Positions 36,101 to 47,600 of a DNA stretch of 64,000 nt are shown piece after piece. The notes under the pieces were generated by a model, which saw nothing but the letters and a program-made list of their open reading frames with translations, was not told the origin of the DNA and made no database searches. Made by a program: the position numbers and the translations under genes. Numbering within the stretch: the first letter of the stretch is position 1; the number at the start of each line of letters is the position of its first letter. The DNA comes from Bryum argenteum (lineage: Eukaryota > Streptophyta > Bryopsida > Bryales > Bryaceae), in contig CM073330.1 in assembly GCA_037043015.1 (NCBI GenBank), positions 4,117,263 to 4,181,262 on the forward strand. The letters are read 5' to 3'.

Positions 36101-39100
36101 CAGAAGGGAAGTTGCAGAACTGCAACTACCGTCGGTTGTGTTCATGCCGCTTGACATGTTTTCTCCATCGGCTCTAAAAGGACTTTGCGCCTTTAGCTTA
36201 TCAGGAGAAGTATTACCGCGAAAAGATTTGAATCTTGAAAGAACTTTTTCTATGCTCTCTTTTTCTTCCTAAAGTTTTGTTTCATGAGCAGTGGGAGAAG
36301 CGGTTGGCGAAGAACCGGCGTCATAACTCATAAGATGCCACCAGTGACCAGTCTATTTGCCGATGAGCTGCAGATGTCGATGTCGATGTAGGGGTCGATA
36401 TAAGAGTCTTCTTCCTGCAAAGGCGACAGAATGAGAGATAGATAGAGGGAGAGAGAGAACCAGAAGTTGTGTGCTTCACGACTTCAACTGGTCCAGGCAC
36501 AGTCCCACATTCAAGCACTTCAATCGTGTGGTTTTGAGACCGGCATCCAATCACGGCGAAAGGTATCTTGATTCACAGCAGCCTTGGAGCACAAGCAGGA
36601 GTGTCCTTTGGGGGTTTCGAGGCTGGCGTGAATCAAGAGCACGATATACTTCCGTGTGAAAGTATAGGGGTGCGTGTGATCTCTCTTTGGTTAGATCTTA
36701 ATCTTAGACGTGTTGTACATATACATAGACGAGTCGATCGGCGCACATTTTATCTTGAGCGTAGCGTTTTTTACAAGGAAGATGGCCGCCTCTCCGCCGT
36801 GTTGTTCTCCGTCTCTTTTTGGCCATGCGTATCTTTTATTCAGAGTGAGGATGCCGAGGTGCATTTCTTACAAAGTCTTTGATCCAGTATTGGACTCTTG
36901 TCGTAACGCGTGGATTATAAAATGTTCTTGCTTTTTTCACTTGTCAACTGTTTGCTTGTCAATGCAGCATCCCAGACTTTGCTGTGGATAGTAGCCACTT
37001 GATTTCATTATGGTTGTTCGTACAGGCATATGTCTAGGGGCAAGGTCTTTGCCAAATCCTTGTCGGCGGACCCACTGTCTGCTCCGACAGTGGGCCGCGA
37101 GGGCGGTTCAGCCGGAAATTCACGCATGGGGGTGGATGCGCTGGGTGATAGGGAGCGGGGAGGGACACGGAGTGCTTGTGTGGATGTGTGGATTTCTCTA
37201 CTGTGCTTTTAAATGTTTTTAATACTGTATTGATGTTTTCTTTTTATTTTCTTTTTAGGATTGGTCTCAACACATCATGGAGATCGAAGACAATGCCCAG
37301 ATTCCGGAGGAAACTGAGGTATTTAAAGTGATTCGAACCTTGGAATCCTGTGTAGGTGGTACATTTATATCTTAAATTTGCTTTCATTTCAATTATCTTC
37401 TTTAATCTCTTGGTCGTTGAAAGGCGCGCCTGCTTTGGACTAGGACAGAGGCTAGGAATTACTACAGACGTGCTTCACGTAGACCTGCTTGGAAGTGATT
37501 GGTTGGGCCACATATGATCATTCAGTTGTGAGTTGTGACATGAGAGTGACTTTTATTTATTAGATGATTTCGTCATGATTTCTGTATGATCTTCTCTAAT
37601 GTTTTCACTTCTCGATGTGTTGAAACTAAGTATTTGTATAATATTTGGCAGGAATTTCAAACTCAAGACGTGTTGCCAGCAACTTCCTGTCCCATTGACT
37701 TGAACAACGCTCTTGAAAGTGAAGTGCGGCATCGAACACAACACAAAGTGGATTCAATCAATGTCATCAACAGCCTTCGAATTCAACCCTTGAAGAAGTC
37801 GCGGTTGCTTGTTCCCTTGTGTCGGATGATATCAATGGCCAAGGTGAGGCCAATTGGTGAAATGGGAATACAACATCTCGAGAGGGAGTTTGTGAAGGGC
37901 TATCGAGACGGAGACCGTGTCATGTACATTTCTATGTACAACAACGAGGAGTTGTCATCGGATGTTACAGACGAGGTTAAGTCTCGTTGGAGCCCACTTT
38001 GGCAATCGGCGAACCAAGCTTTCGAAGAAGAACTTCAAGGTGATTCTGATCTACAGCAATTCTCTGGAAAGATGTTCTTCGTTTGGGAAGGTAACCATCG
38101 CCTCCATGCATGGTTAAGACATATTAACAATCATCATGGCGAGGACCCGGATTGGCACATCTCTGTGCATTGCATTCTTCTAGATCCCCGTGGCAAAGTT
38201 GGCAACCTTCTTCATGCAATGCACGATATCAACTGGTAAGTGTGTACCCCTTTCTACCTCTTACTTTTCATCCACACTCTTGAATGCGAGGTTTGTTTTA
38301 ATACCAGTATTGCTAATTATCTTCTTTTTGTGTAGGTCTACTGAAAATGATCACGCGAAGAGTAATCTTCCAGCAAAGCTTTTCCGCATTCGATCGTTTG
38401 GTTCGATGAAGTTGGAGGAATTCAGGGATCTCCTCACTCCGGATGAGTACCGGATCTGTTTGACTAACAAGCCATCTAATCCGACATGGTTTTCATTGAC
38501 AACAAAAATATTCATTGCGTTCCTTTACCGAGTAAGTATTCATTCAATACTTTGTTATCATTTGTTCCGTAGATGTATGCATTGTCTGAATTCGTTTCTA
38601 AATTTATTTTTGTTTTACAGCGGGAGATTGCCGCAGCTTCGGATGACGCCGCTAGGGCATACACTGAAAAAACACCCAAGGAGGATCAAACTGCTACTGG
38701 AATTTGGGAAGCGATGACGTTGGCAGCGGATAACATGGTCGATTCCATTAAGAAGAAAGACTTCACCAAGTATTTGGCCATCGCAAATCCCAAAAATGGC
38801 GACGACTTTCTTGGCGAGGTGAGACTCTTCACACTACTACAGTAGTTACATTGTTTATAGTTTACTATCAGTCAATTTATCTACGTGGTTATGTGATGTT
38901 ATTCTTCCAGATCAATCGGCATTTTAGTGAATTTCAGAAACCTGAGATGACACTTGATAAGCTCCAGAAGATTGTTCCCGCTAATGTGGAAGCCAAATAC
39001 AAAGCGCGCTGGCTAAGGTGGTGGAACTCTTCCCCTAGTTCGCGGGTTTCGTATAGATTTCTCCGGCCAGAATTCAAGGAAGCCGACCTCGACCCATGGT

Positions 39101-41728
39101 TGAACAAGGCTGCATTTTGGGCGGGGGTATAGTCTTTCAAAACCATTAATGTGATTGATATCTTCTAGCTTTTTGTATTTTTTCATCTCCTTGAACACTC
39201 TAAGTAATTGAATTGCATCTTCTAGTTGGAGGAAGCGGTTATACGTGAGTTCGAGGACATATGCAAAGCGGAGAAGCTCACCATCAATTGGAAGGCATCC
39301 CCAGACGTTCAGCGACCAGATGCTTATGTCGAAAGTTGGCGTATCCTTTTATGGGAGAAGGCCTTTCCAACGTTTCTTGGTCCTCGGCCTGAAAAGGTTT
39401 TTGATAAAAAGTGCAAATTCAGCAAATTTCCGGGAACGGCTGAAGTTGTCAAGAGGGTTACGTACCGGTATGATTTATAAGACTACCTCTTCTGCATTTT
39501 GAACCTATTTGTCTTCCTAATTCTGTTACCTTTTTATGACTATAACAATCTGTCTTTGTAATTGTTCAGGTACTTCAAGAGGGAGCTAATTCCCAAAGGA
39601 GCTATTGATATTCAGGAGCTCCCAAAGTACTTTGCGGCATGGATTCAGAAAGGTTCAGACCAGTATATCTACACTGCTGTTCAGCTGAAAATGTTCAAAC
39701 CACCACATTTAGAAGCGGGGTGCTGGTACCTCGATTGTAATCGTGGATTTGTCATTGATTCTGAGGCGGAAGTGAAGTCTATTCATGATGGCGGAGTGCA
39801 GTTACTGGTAGGGGTCGAAGAATCTGTGCAAGTTATAGAGGACGACGACGAACAGCAAGATCAGTCATCTGCTCCACCACCAAAGTCTAGGAGAGGGCGT
39901 CGCTTGCGCGCTGCTTCAGAAGCGGCTCATCCTACGCAACCTCAAGCATCAGAACAAACCCAGGCGGAGTCCACCGCGCATGGGCCGGAGCAAGGCACAC
40001 AGTCGCAATTTCAAATCCTTAGTTTACCTTGTCCCTCTTCTTCCACCGTGCCTTCCTTGGTCAACGCATTAGAGTCTTCCAAAGGTCTCATTGAGCAGAG
40101 GAAGGCAAAGCAAATTCCCACGACTACCTCTTCACCCATGATTCCAAATTCGGCCGAGATTTTTATCTCCAACAACTCAGTGGAGTCATTGATGACTTCG
40201 CATTTGAAGAACTACCAGCTCAACGGTGGTGATCCAAAATGGGTTGAATTTCAAGACTTCATTCGCAAGGTAAGATGCAGAACTTTGATTGGTCTTGTGT
40301 GTTGGAGTTATTTGAACATTCTAAAGTATAACTTGGCTTACTGCTTTCTTTCAGGTTGGAAAAGGCCGCCAAACACAAGTTTCGGTACAGTGCATGAATG
40401 AGAAGCATTCTGGGATCGACTTGATCATTGCCGACATCCCTGAGAATCTACCCGTGCCAACAATTTCTACTCCGTCTTCAACAGTTCCGTCTTGGAACTC
40501 ACGGGAAGCGGGGTATGTGGAGTCCATCTTTGAATTTGCAAGGATGTATTTGCAGAATGATGGCGCTCTCCTCCTTTTCCACTGCGATGATCGAGACCTC
40601 TTTACGGAGGTATTCGATTTGGCTGATAGTTACGACTTTGTTATGGCCAAAGACTGGTGGGGCATCAACGAACTAAGTTTGGCTTCTCCAAGGGATCCTA
40701 ACTCAACGGTATTGTTCCCCTTAACTATTTCTTGATCACGTTTTCATAGTCTGTAGTGATGTTTTTTTTCCATGCTTCCTTACATCTTTTGGTTAATTGC
40801 AGTCTATTCGTTTCTGGATTCACCTCTTCGTTCGTGGTGGCGACGTGACATCCAAATTCTCCTTCCATACTGAGAATTGCGAAATGTCCAATGATTTCGT
40901 TAATCTCACAAAATCTGATGCACTCTTCAACTTTACGAAGACGGAGACTCAATTAATGAATGGAAATGTTCCATGGAGAGGACCAAGAGAGAAGGACCCT
41001 TTGTTTCTGCGGATACTCATTGAGCAGCTTACCAAGCCTGGCGATATAGTCCTCGACTGGAAGGCAGGAACAGGTAAGCATTGACTGATTAGGTTCGTAT
41101 TTTGTATCATCTCGCATTCCGTATTGAGTCTCATTTCCCTTTCTAATTTAATTTTTCTTAATTACAGGGGCTACCATTAAGGCTTGCCAGCTTATTGGTC
41201 GCCATGTATTGGCGTTTGAAGACGACGCTCTTATCTTCAACGCACTTGTAGCTCCATATGTTGCGGGAAAACCACTCTTCGTGCCTCCTTCTCGCCATCC
41301 CAGACCTCCAGCAACCGATGAACCGCGCACCAAGAAGCCAAGGCGCAACCGCTTTGATTGTAAGTAAGTCTTACTCTAAATTTCATATTTTTTGTTTCCT
41401 ACCGTCGCTCTTTATATGCATCTGTCCGTACTGTTATTAACCAGTATTTGGTTGATATTGCAGTGTAGTTGCATCAACACAGCTTCATCTATCAAGACCC
41501 CAGCCCATTCCATCGTGGCGTGTGCACTCGAGTCCGATTCAAGCATATGTTCTTCCAGAATATGCTGAAGATTTAGCACAAGCGTTTCAGTCCGGCGTCG
41601 TTAGATATGTTCCTAGTCGAGCCGCTACTTGTGATCCTAGGGCCCTTGTGTTTATGGATACAGAGGCTATAGTAGGAGATTCTGAGTCCTCGAGATCAGA
41701 GAGTAGTAGCGATTATAGCATCTCTTGA
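33192..41728 (+). CDS. ParB-like / N4-N6 DNA-methyltransferase-like fusion (12 exons), transposon cargo
   Basis: Exons by GT-AG sites: 33192-33599, 37259-37318, 37652-38235, 38336-38531, 38621-38818, 38911-39126, 39226-39467, 39570-40269, 40355-40708, 40803-41073, 41168-41363, 41464-41728. They join in frame to about 1229 residues. From exon 2 on, every phase agrees; exon 1, across a 3.7-kb intron, is less certain (an ATG at 37277 is the alternative start). Exon 1 has a basic nuclear-localisation-like stretch (KPRTKRRRGR) and an acidic end. Exon 3 holds a ParB-like motif, VWEGNHRLHAW, near residue 302. Exons 9-11 resemble a permuted N4/N6 methyltransferase: IIADIP at the position of the catalytic DPPY (near 892), and LDWKAGTGATIKACQLIGRH near 1070 for the SAM-binding loop. 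Such fusions are familiar from phages and bacteria. The altered catalytic motif makes activity doubtful. It lies head-to-head with the transposase. Confidence 0.75.
34435..37110 (+). repeat. Seven copies of an 85-bp hairpin repeat
   Basis: Each copy has CAAGGTCCTTGCCGAATCCT, then a strong hairpin CCCACTGTC-TGCTCC-GACAGTGGG, then GCCGCGAGGGCGGTT. Hairpins at 34464, 34730, 34891, 35102, 35263, 35939 (one stem mismatch) and 37071, each 24 bp. GCGG..CCGC extends most stems. All lie in the first large intron of the ParB-methyltransferase gene. The unit at 35232-35660 is duplicated with flanks at 35905-36340. Confidence 0.9.
35232..36340 (+). repeat. Direct duplication of about 430 bp
   Basis: 35232-35660 and 35905-36340 align nearly throughout, from the hairpin repeat through GGTCTTGAAAAGTGCGTGCT to CATAAGATGCCACCAGTG. 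Confidence 0.85.
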
Positions 41729-42116
41729 GTTTGAACGTCGTTTCCGACATTTGTTGTTTTCGTTTGATTTGATTTGATTTGATTGGATTTGATTATGTAT
41801 CGCTTCACACCTTTCTTTCGCACACTTCTAGCATAATTGTACTAGACCATCAAGGTTTGTTAATGGATTTAGAGTTTTATGTTCTTAGATTTGTCCACGG
41901 TAATAGGTGTTATAATTTTTACTACACTACAAACTCAAAATTGGTCTCCCTAAATATAACCAAAATCTTCTATTCATAATATCTTACATTCCAAAACTCC
42001 ACGGTCATAGGCACTCTTGGCCAAAACTCTTTTCTTCTTTTCTCCATTAAGTTAAATCGGTGAGCCTGCTCGTGGCTCGCCGCTCCCTGCTCGTGGCTCA
42101 CATCTTAGCAGCTGCC

Positions 42117-42307
42117 ACATTGAATCGCTCCAGCAAAACTTGAAACAACTTCTTCAGACCAGGCCTCTTTACAATGTTCCGATGAGGGTCCCAACGGTCA
42201 ACCGCAACATTAGGATCAATGAAGCACAGCAATCCCGACACGCAAAGGACAATGCACTTCTTGATGGAATGGGGTCGGTCGAAGATGGAATCAATGTGGG
42301 GAAGACC
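42117..42307 (-). pseudogene. HAD/FCP1-like phosphatase gene, 5' part of the split exon
   Basis: Exon opening after a TTTCATGCAG acceptor (42308-42317). It encodes KKCIVLCVSGLLCF, aligned with the motif I strand of plant NIF/FCP1-like proteins (usually ..LVLDVNGLL..), then KRPGLKKLFQVLLERFNV. The nucleophile Asp is replaced by Cys and the Asn by Ser, so catalysis is unlikely. It stops at the Mutator-like element; 42117-42127 is one copy of the target duplication. The 3' half continues at 27828-27355. The 5' exon is not identified; a palindrome copy sits in the preceding intron at 42376-42394. Confidence 0.75.
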
Positions 42308-42375
42308 CTGCATGAAAAAAACATGCAACACAGAAACAATTAGGTGTGAGGAATAACAAGACGATACAGGACTCA

Positions 42376-42394
42376 TATCGGCCGGCGGCCGATA
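42376..42394. repeat. TATCGGC palindrome
   Basis: TATCGGCCGGCGGCCGATA, a perfect palindrome around one central base. Another, with a variant arm, lies at 42753-42771 just downstream of the next gene. Confidence 0.9.
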
Positions 42395-42808
42395 TGGACA
42401 GAGGCGGTGGAGTACAAAGAGCAAGAGGGCCAACAAAAGAATCAGCACAAAGATATACATATCAAGCAAAACAGAGAGCAAACAAATACTACATGAATGG
42501 AATAATAAATCGAGACAACTCAGAGAATCAAAGAATGAAGTAAAGGCAGATGAAGAAAAATTATAAAGTCGATTGTCATATACCATGATGAAAAGTTTGT
42601 GAACAAAAAGGCGGACCTTAAAATGTACAGTTAATAGAAAAGGCCGACCTAAGTTCAATAAAAAAGTGCTACAAAATATCCAGATGGACGCCTATATAAA
42701 TATTCTATGAATGTCCAGGACTATATAATCCTAAAAAGAAACAAAGCAGAAGTATCGGCCGGCAGCCGACAAGAAATCCGAGGCCGATCTCCACGGCGTT
42801 GCGGAAGA

Positions 42809-44201
42809 CTATGAAGTCCTAGCAAGTTTGGACAACTCCGCGTGCAGAGGATTAGAAGGAAAAATCCTCAACTTCCCATGCTCGGAGTTGGCCTGAAAAA
42901 ACTCAGGAACAGGAAGCTGACTCTCTTTCAGCTGATCCAGCAAGGGCTGCAGAACAGTAAGGAGGACTGGAAATGCGGAGGATGACTTCTCCGAATCCTT
43001 CGTAAACGTCTCAGGGTGAAAAGCGCTGAAAGGATTATTGAGGACGTTTTTGTACGGGGAGTCATCAATGAGAAGCATATTCTCCTCGATGGCTCCACGC
43101 GCAACTAACTCAGGGCAACGAGAAAGAAGGTGCCTTATGCCCTTGAGAAAAACAGGAACACCTGGCCTCTGGGGGTCCTCGAAAGCACTTATCAAGCACA
43201 TGGATTGCCCATAAGCGAAAAGGGAGTTCGGGAATGAAGGAACCCTGTCCTGGATATACTCGAGACGAGATGTCAGGTTTTTCTCCTGAACGGAGGACCA
43301 GAAGACCACCTCAAACTCGTTTGCCAAACACCAAGCAAGAAGCTCCTTGAGACCAGGCCTAATCCGAGCCTCGGCCTTCTGCTGAACTTTCTGCTGAATG
43401 ATCCTCCCAGGACGAAAGTGCATAATGGTCCCATTGATGTCGAAAAGAAGAAAATATTTTCGAGGTACTTTAGGTGCGGGAGGTACAGAAGAAACAGACG
43501 CGAGGGGAGCAGACCGCTGCGGAGAGGTCCCCGCAGATCCATCTTGCTCTGCAATGCGAGAATAAGAAATTCAAAGACCAACATCAGAACATAGAGAGTA
43601 AAACTAGGTGGACAGAGACATGTCGGCCGGCGGCCGATACATTGTATGAACAGAACGGAGAACCAGAAATATGTACACCAAGCAGTACGCAGAATGAGAA
43701 TTTCAGAAACTGTATCGGTAGACAACCGACGAACTATAGGTGTCGGCTGGCGGCCGATACAATCTGAATTTCTCAGACGGAGCGTATTGCTCGGGAGACT
43801 GCGGCTAATTCTAATGTACTGAAGGTATAGATAAAAAGCTAAATCTACACCGACGTCTGGAACAAACCTCCAGTTTGCCGGGTCCGCTTCGGAGAAGCCT
43901 GCGCACACCGAATAGGAGACAACTCCTCGTTCGGCGAGTCCAACGCAGCCGCATTGGGCGGGAAGAGCTCAGCATTGGGGTCTGCATCGACAATGCGCTT
44001 GCGGGCTTGCGCGCGGCCACCACTTCCTACTGCATGTGCGGAAGATGTCGGCTGGCAGCCGACAGGTAAACGGCCGGCTGAGGACCTCGAGGCCGCACGC
44101 CTCGCATCGTGAGGGCCGGAAGATCGAGCGCTCCTGGATTGTGAGTTCAAGTCGAGAGTGATAACCTCGTCAACAGGCTCGCGCCGCAAGTCAACTTCCA
44201 T
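42809..44201 (-). CDS. HAD/FCP1-like (NLI-interacting factor type) protein, two exons
   Basis: Exon 1 is 44201-43868 (donor GAG|GTTTGT) and exon 2 is 43548-42809 (acceptor TTGCAG|AGCAAG); joined, they give 357 residues in frame. Exon 2 carries a HAD-fold phosphatase pattern: LLFDINGT as motif I (Asp then Asn, as in plant DxNG proteins rather than DxDxT), RPGLKELLAWCLANEFEVVFWSS as motif II, and LLIDDSPYKNVLNNP as motif III/IV. The family includes CTD-type Ser/Thr phosphatases, but DxNG members are not proven enzymes. Exon 1 is low-complexity and includes an in-frame copy of the palindrome, read as PVGCQPT near 44047-44066. The intron has three palindromes (about 43621, 43713, 43741). It is a paralogue of the broken gene next to it. 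Confidence 0.75.
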
Positions 44202-44697
44202 AGATGTCAAACTCCTATTTCTTTGGTTTTCTGCATTTAGCTTAAATTTTTCGAATTTTTGTGAGCTTTAGGAATAAAAGGGAGCTTTTCTTTTGGTTTC
44301 CTTAGTTTAGAAAGGGTAGAAATAAATAAATAGGTTTAGCCCCGGTTAAAGGGTTTTTATAGGTTACCGGCTGGGAAGGTCAACCCGGGTTTGGTAACCC
44401 TGGATAGCCGGTGTCCTGGCCGGGCGCGGGTTGGGGATAATGGGCGGCGGGCCAACCCGGCCTGTCAGCCCTAACCCCTTTCAGACGGCGGCCCCCATTT
44501 CGCGCCACTTCTCTTCCCCCTCTCGCGCTGTCGCTGCGCCGCGTTTGTCGTGTTGCAGCCAGGAGTGTCGCCATCTTGCGAGCGCGGAGTGTGGTGTCGG
44601 TAGGCCAGGAGATTGCGCGCCAGGGGAGTGTACCCGCGTTGGGGAGGAGTGCGTGAGCTGCCTGCAGTCAGGGTGGAAGTGCGGAGAGCAGGAAGCT
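44202..44697. other. Leader region upstream of the gag-like frame
   Basis: Promoter side of the HAD-like gene and, from about 44340, a change to GC-rich, purine-biased sequence that continues into the gag-like frame. No long terminal repeat could be paired by eye. Confidence 0.35.
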
Positions 44698-47600
44698 ATG
44701 GCGCCCAAGGAGAATGCGGCTAAGGGCAAATCTCGCAAGGAGAAGTCCCTGCCCGAAGCTATCCGGGAGAGGGGAGTGCACCCGGAGATCCCCGTCAAGG
44801 AAGCGTACCGCAGGCAGCTGAAGGAAGACCTAACGAGGATGGGCTGCATTGAGTTCTACAATCGGCCCTGGAACCTGCAGAGGCCCGCGTTGCTGAAGGA
44901 GGTCCAGACAGGAGAGCGTACCGCCAAATTCCAGGAGGATATGGTGCGGGGACAGCCTGATGTCTGGGAGAGGGGACTTTGGAGGATCACCTACAGCCTT
45001 GCTGAATCCGAGGTGGGGTATATCACGGTGCGGGGAGACGAGGAAGTGCAGCGGAGCTTCTCCCAGCCTGCACATGAGCACGACGGATTCAAGGTGGAGC
45101 ATTGCCTCGATTCCAGGTTGAAGAGGGTGCTGCAATTCCTCCTACCCATACTTACCCCGGACAGGCCTTCGAGTGTTGCCAACAAACTCGCCAAGGCTAT
45201 CCTGGAGTCATACGCGGGGAGGCAAGTAATTGGCTGGCACATCATCCTGGAGGACGTAGTAATCCGGGCAGTGTCCAGGATAAACAATGGCAAGGGTTGC
45301 CCATTGACTACATTCCTGTTCCACCTCTACGACGCCTACAATTGCCTGGATGATGATGAGGCTGCGCAATACGCCAAGGCCTTGGAGGAGAGGCGAACCA
45401 GGATTCCAGGAGAGTTTCCCCCGGAGGAAGGAGCAGGACAAGCCGGGACATCAAGGCGGGCTGATCCAGCAAGGTCAGGGGACACCAGCGGCGCTGCAGA
45501 AGAGGAAGAGGCAGCAGTTACTCCACCCCGAGCTCCCACCACAACCTCCCCAGGAGTACAACAGGAGACTCCCACAGGGGAGTACAACCCCTTCTCCCCC
45601 ATCAGTCCCGTACAGGGGAGTGGCTCAGGAGAGGAGTCACCTGCCGTCAGCACCAGGGCAATGCGCCGCAGCACCAGGCAACGGCAGAGGCAGGCCCCTC
45701 AACCAACACCCCGGGGCCCCATCCACCTAGACGACTCAGATGAGGAGAACCCTGTGCGGCAGGCAACCCCTCCAGGAGAAGGATCTCCTCACGATGCAGA
45801 CCAGGGGAAGGAGTTAGAGGATCCGCTGGAAGGAGAGCCCCAGCCAAGGAAGAAGAGGAAGGCCACCCCGGAAGTGCACCCGGAGTTGTCAGCCAACCTC
45901 TGGATGGGATCCCCTTCACCCAAGCTGAAGAAGCCTTCAAAGAGAATGAAGGTGACCTTTGCATCGGACCGGGGAGTGGGAGAGAGGCAACCTGCCAAGA
46001 AGGTGGTACCCTTGGCCAAGGGGAAAGTGAAGAGGAACATCCCGAAGAGGGGGTACGCGGGTCCAGGACAGGAGAGGGTGCCCAGGGAAGCGACGACTGA
46101 GGAGAGCAACGGGTCCGAAACCGAGTCCATGGACATACCCCGGAAGCCTGCAAGACCCCCATCTAATGCAAGAGAGTCCAGCACCCCCGCTCCAAGAAAG
46201 GAGACTGTCCCGGAGAAGAGGAGAGGAGCCATCCCCGGTGCACCTACTCCCCTGTTCAGGATTACGGAGGAGAATCCCCTGAACCCCATCCAGGAGACCC
46301 TGCAAATGTGCATGGAGGAGCACAAGGCGATGTATCGATCGCTCAGGGGAGTAGGGGAAGTCCTGAAGACGAATACGGTGGAGCGCTACCCCGAGCTGGT
46401 GAGAGCTATGCAAGAGCAGCGAGATGGCCTCAACAAGGAGGTGAAGGAGCTGCGGGATCAGGCCATGGATTTCTCCCTCAACGTCCTGACCCAGGATAAG
46501 GAGATCGAGGCATTGAAAAAGTATGCCTCGACCCAGAATGGGTGGGCGCGGGCTAACCTATTCGCATTGTAGAAGACTCTGCTCACGCCAGGGGAGGCTC
46601 AGGCCAAGGCGCGGTTATTTGATGCGCACCTGCGGGGTGATGGCGCGGAGGCCGCGGTGCGCATGGCTGCCTTCCTAAAGAAGTATACGGCGCGAATAGA
46701 AGGTGCCCTGGAGGAGATGCGGATCCTCCTCAAGGAGATGTATGAGCGGTTCCCAGGAGAGGCAGCAACAGCCGAGGTAACAGCAGCAGAGGCGGAGACA
46801 ACCTGGGGTGTTACGGTGCGAACAGGGGGAACAGGAGGACCAGGTGGGACTCCTTCGGTGTCTGCCCCCTTAGCCGAAGCTGATCCATGAGAGCAGATGG
46901 TGGAAGCCCAACCCGATGTGGAGATGGCATGGGAGGAGGAAGGCGATCCAGGAGTAATGGACGAAGCCCAGCTCGTGCCCAGGGTAGCGACGGAGGTTCC
47001 CCCGGAAGAGCCAGAGGCAATGGATGTTGTCCCACCCATTTCTGCAGGGACGCAAGAAGTACAGCTAGCAGGAGTGCCAGCTACCGAAGCCCAGCTCGTG
47101 CCCAGGGTAGAGGAAGTAGGAGAGGCACCCTCACCGAGGGAGGAGAGCGAGGATCCACCCGGACAGGAGGTAGGAGGGGCAGCTTCACCGATGGAAGAGG
47201 AGATAGCTGCTGCCCCACCAACCATGGAGACAAAAGAACACGTCGACCCAGGGGAAGGTGTCCCCGTGGTAGCCCCACCCGAGTCAGCAATGATTGAGCA
47301 AGCTCCCCCTGGAGAGGAAGCCGTTGCGAGTGCTCCCTCCGAGTTGGGAGTAGAGGGGGAGGTGCCACTCACAGAGGAGAAGGCGCCATTCCCGGGGAGA
47401 GAGATGCCCGATTGCTTACCTGTAGAAGAGGTAGTCGGGGAGGTTCAACGAGCAGGAGAGGTCACTACGGAGATCCAGCCTGAGCAGGAGTTACCATCAG
47501 TCGAGTCGATGAGGGCTGATGAACCAGGGCAGCAGGACGACACCCCAGGAGAGGAGGTCGTTGTAGATGGGGAAGCTCAGCCGGGAAAGGAGGTCATCGA

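Larger units (their letters stand above)
27829..42116. mobile_element. 14.3-kb Mutator-like (MULE) transposon carrying a ParB-methyltransferase gene
   Basis: The ends are inverted repeats sharing AGATGTGAGCCACGAGC: the left reads GATGTTGCTTAGATGTGAGC and the right, read inward, GGCAGCTGCTAAGATGTGAG. Subterminal GAGCCACGAGCA units follow on both sides. An 11-bp direct repeat, ACATTGAATCG, flanks it at 27818-27828 and 42117-42127; MULEs make duplications of about 8-11 bp. Inside are two head-to-head genes: a SWIM-containing MULE-type transposase relic (leftward) and a ParB/DNA-methyltransferase-like fusion (rightward), which end about 1.0 and 0.4 kb from the respective termini. The insertion splits an exon of a HAD-like gene. 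The TATCGGC palindrome, dense on the right, is absent inside. A further copy of the right terminus lies at 62592. Confidence 0.85.
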
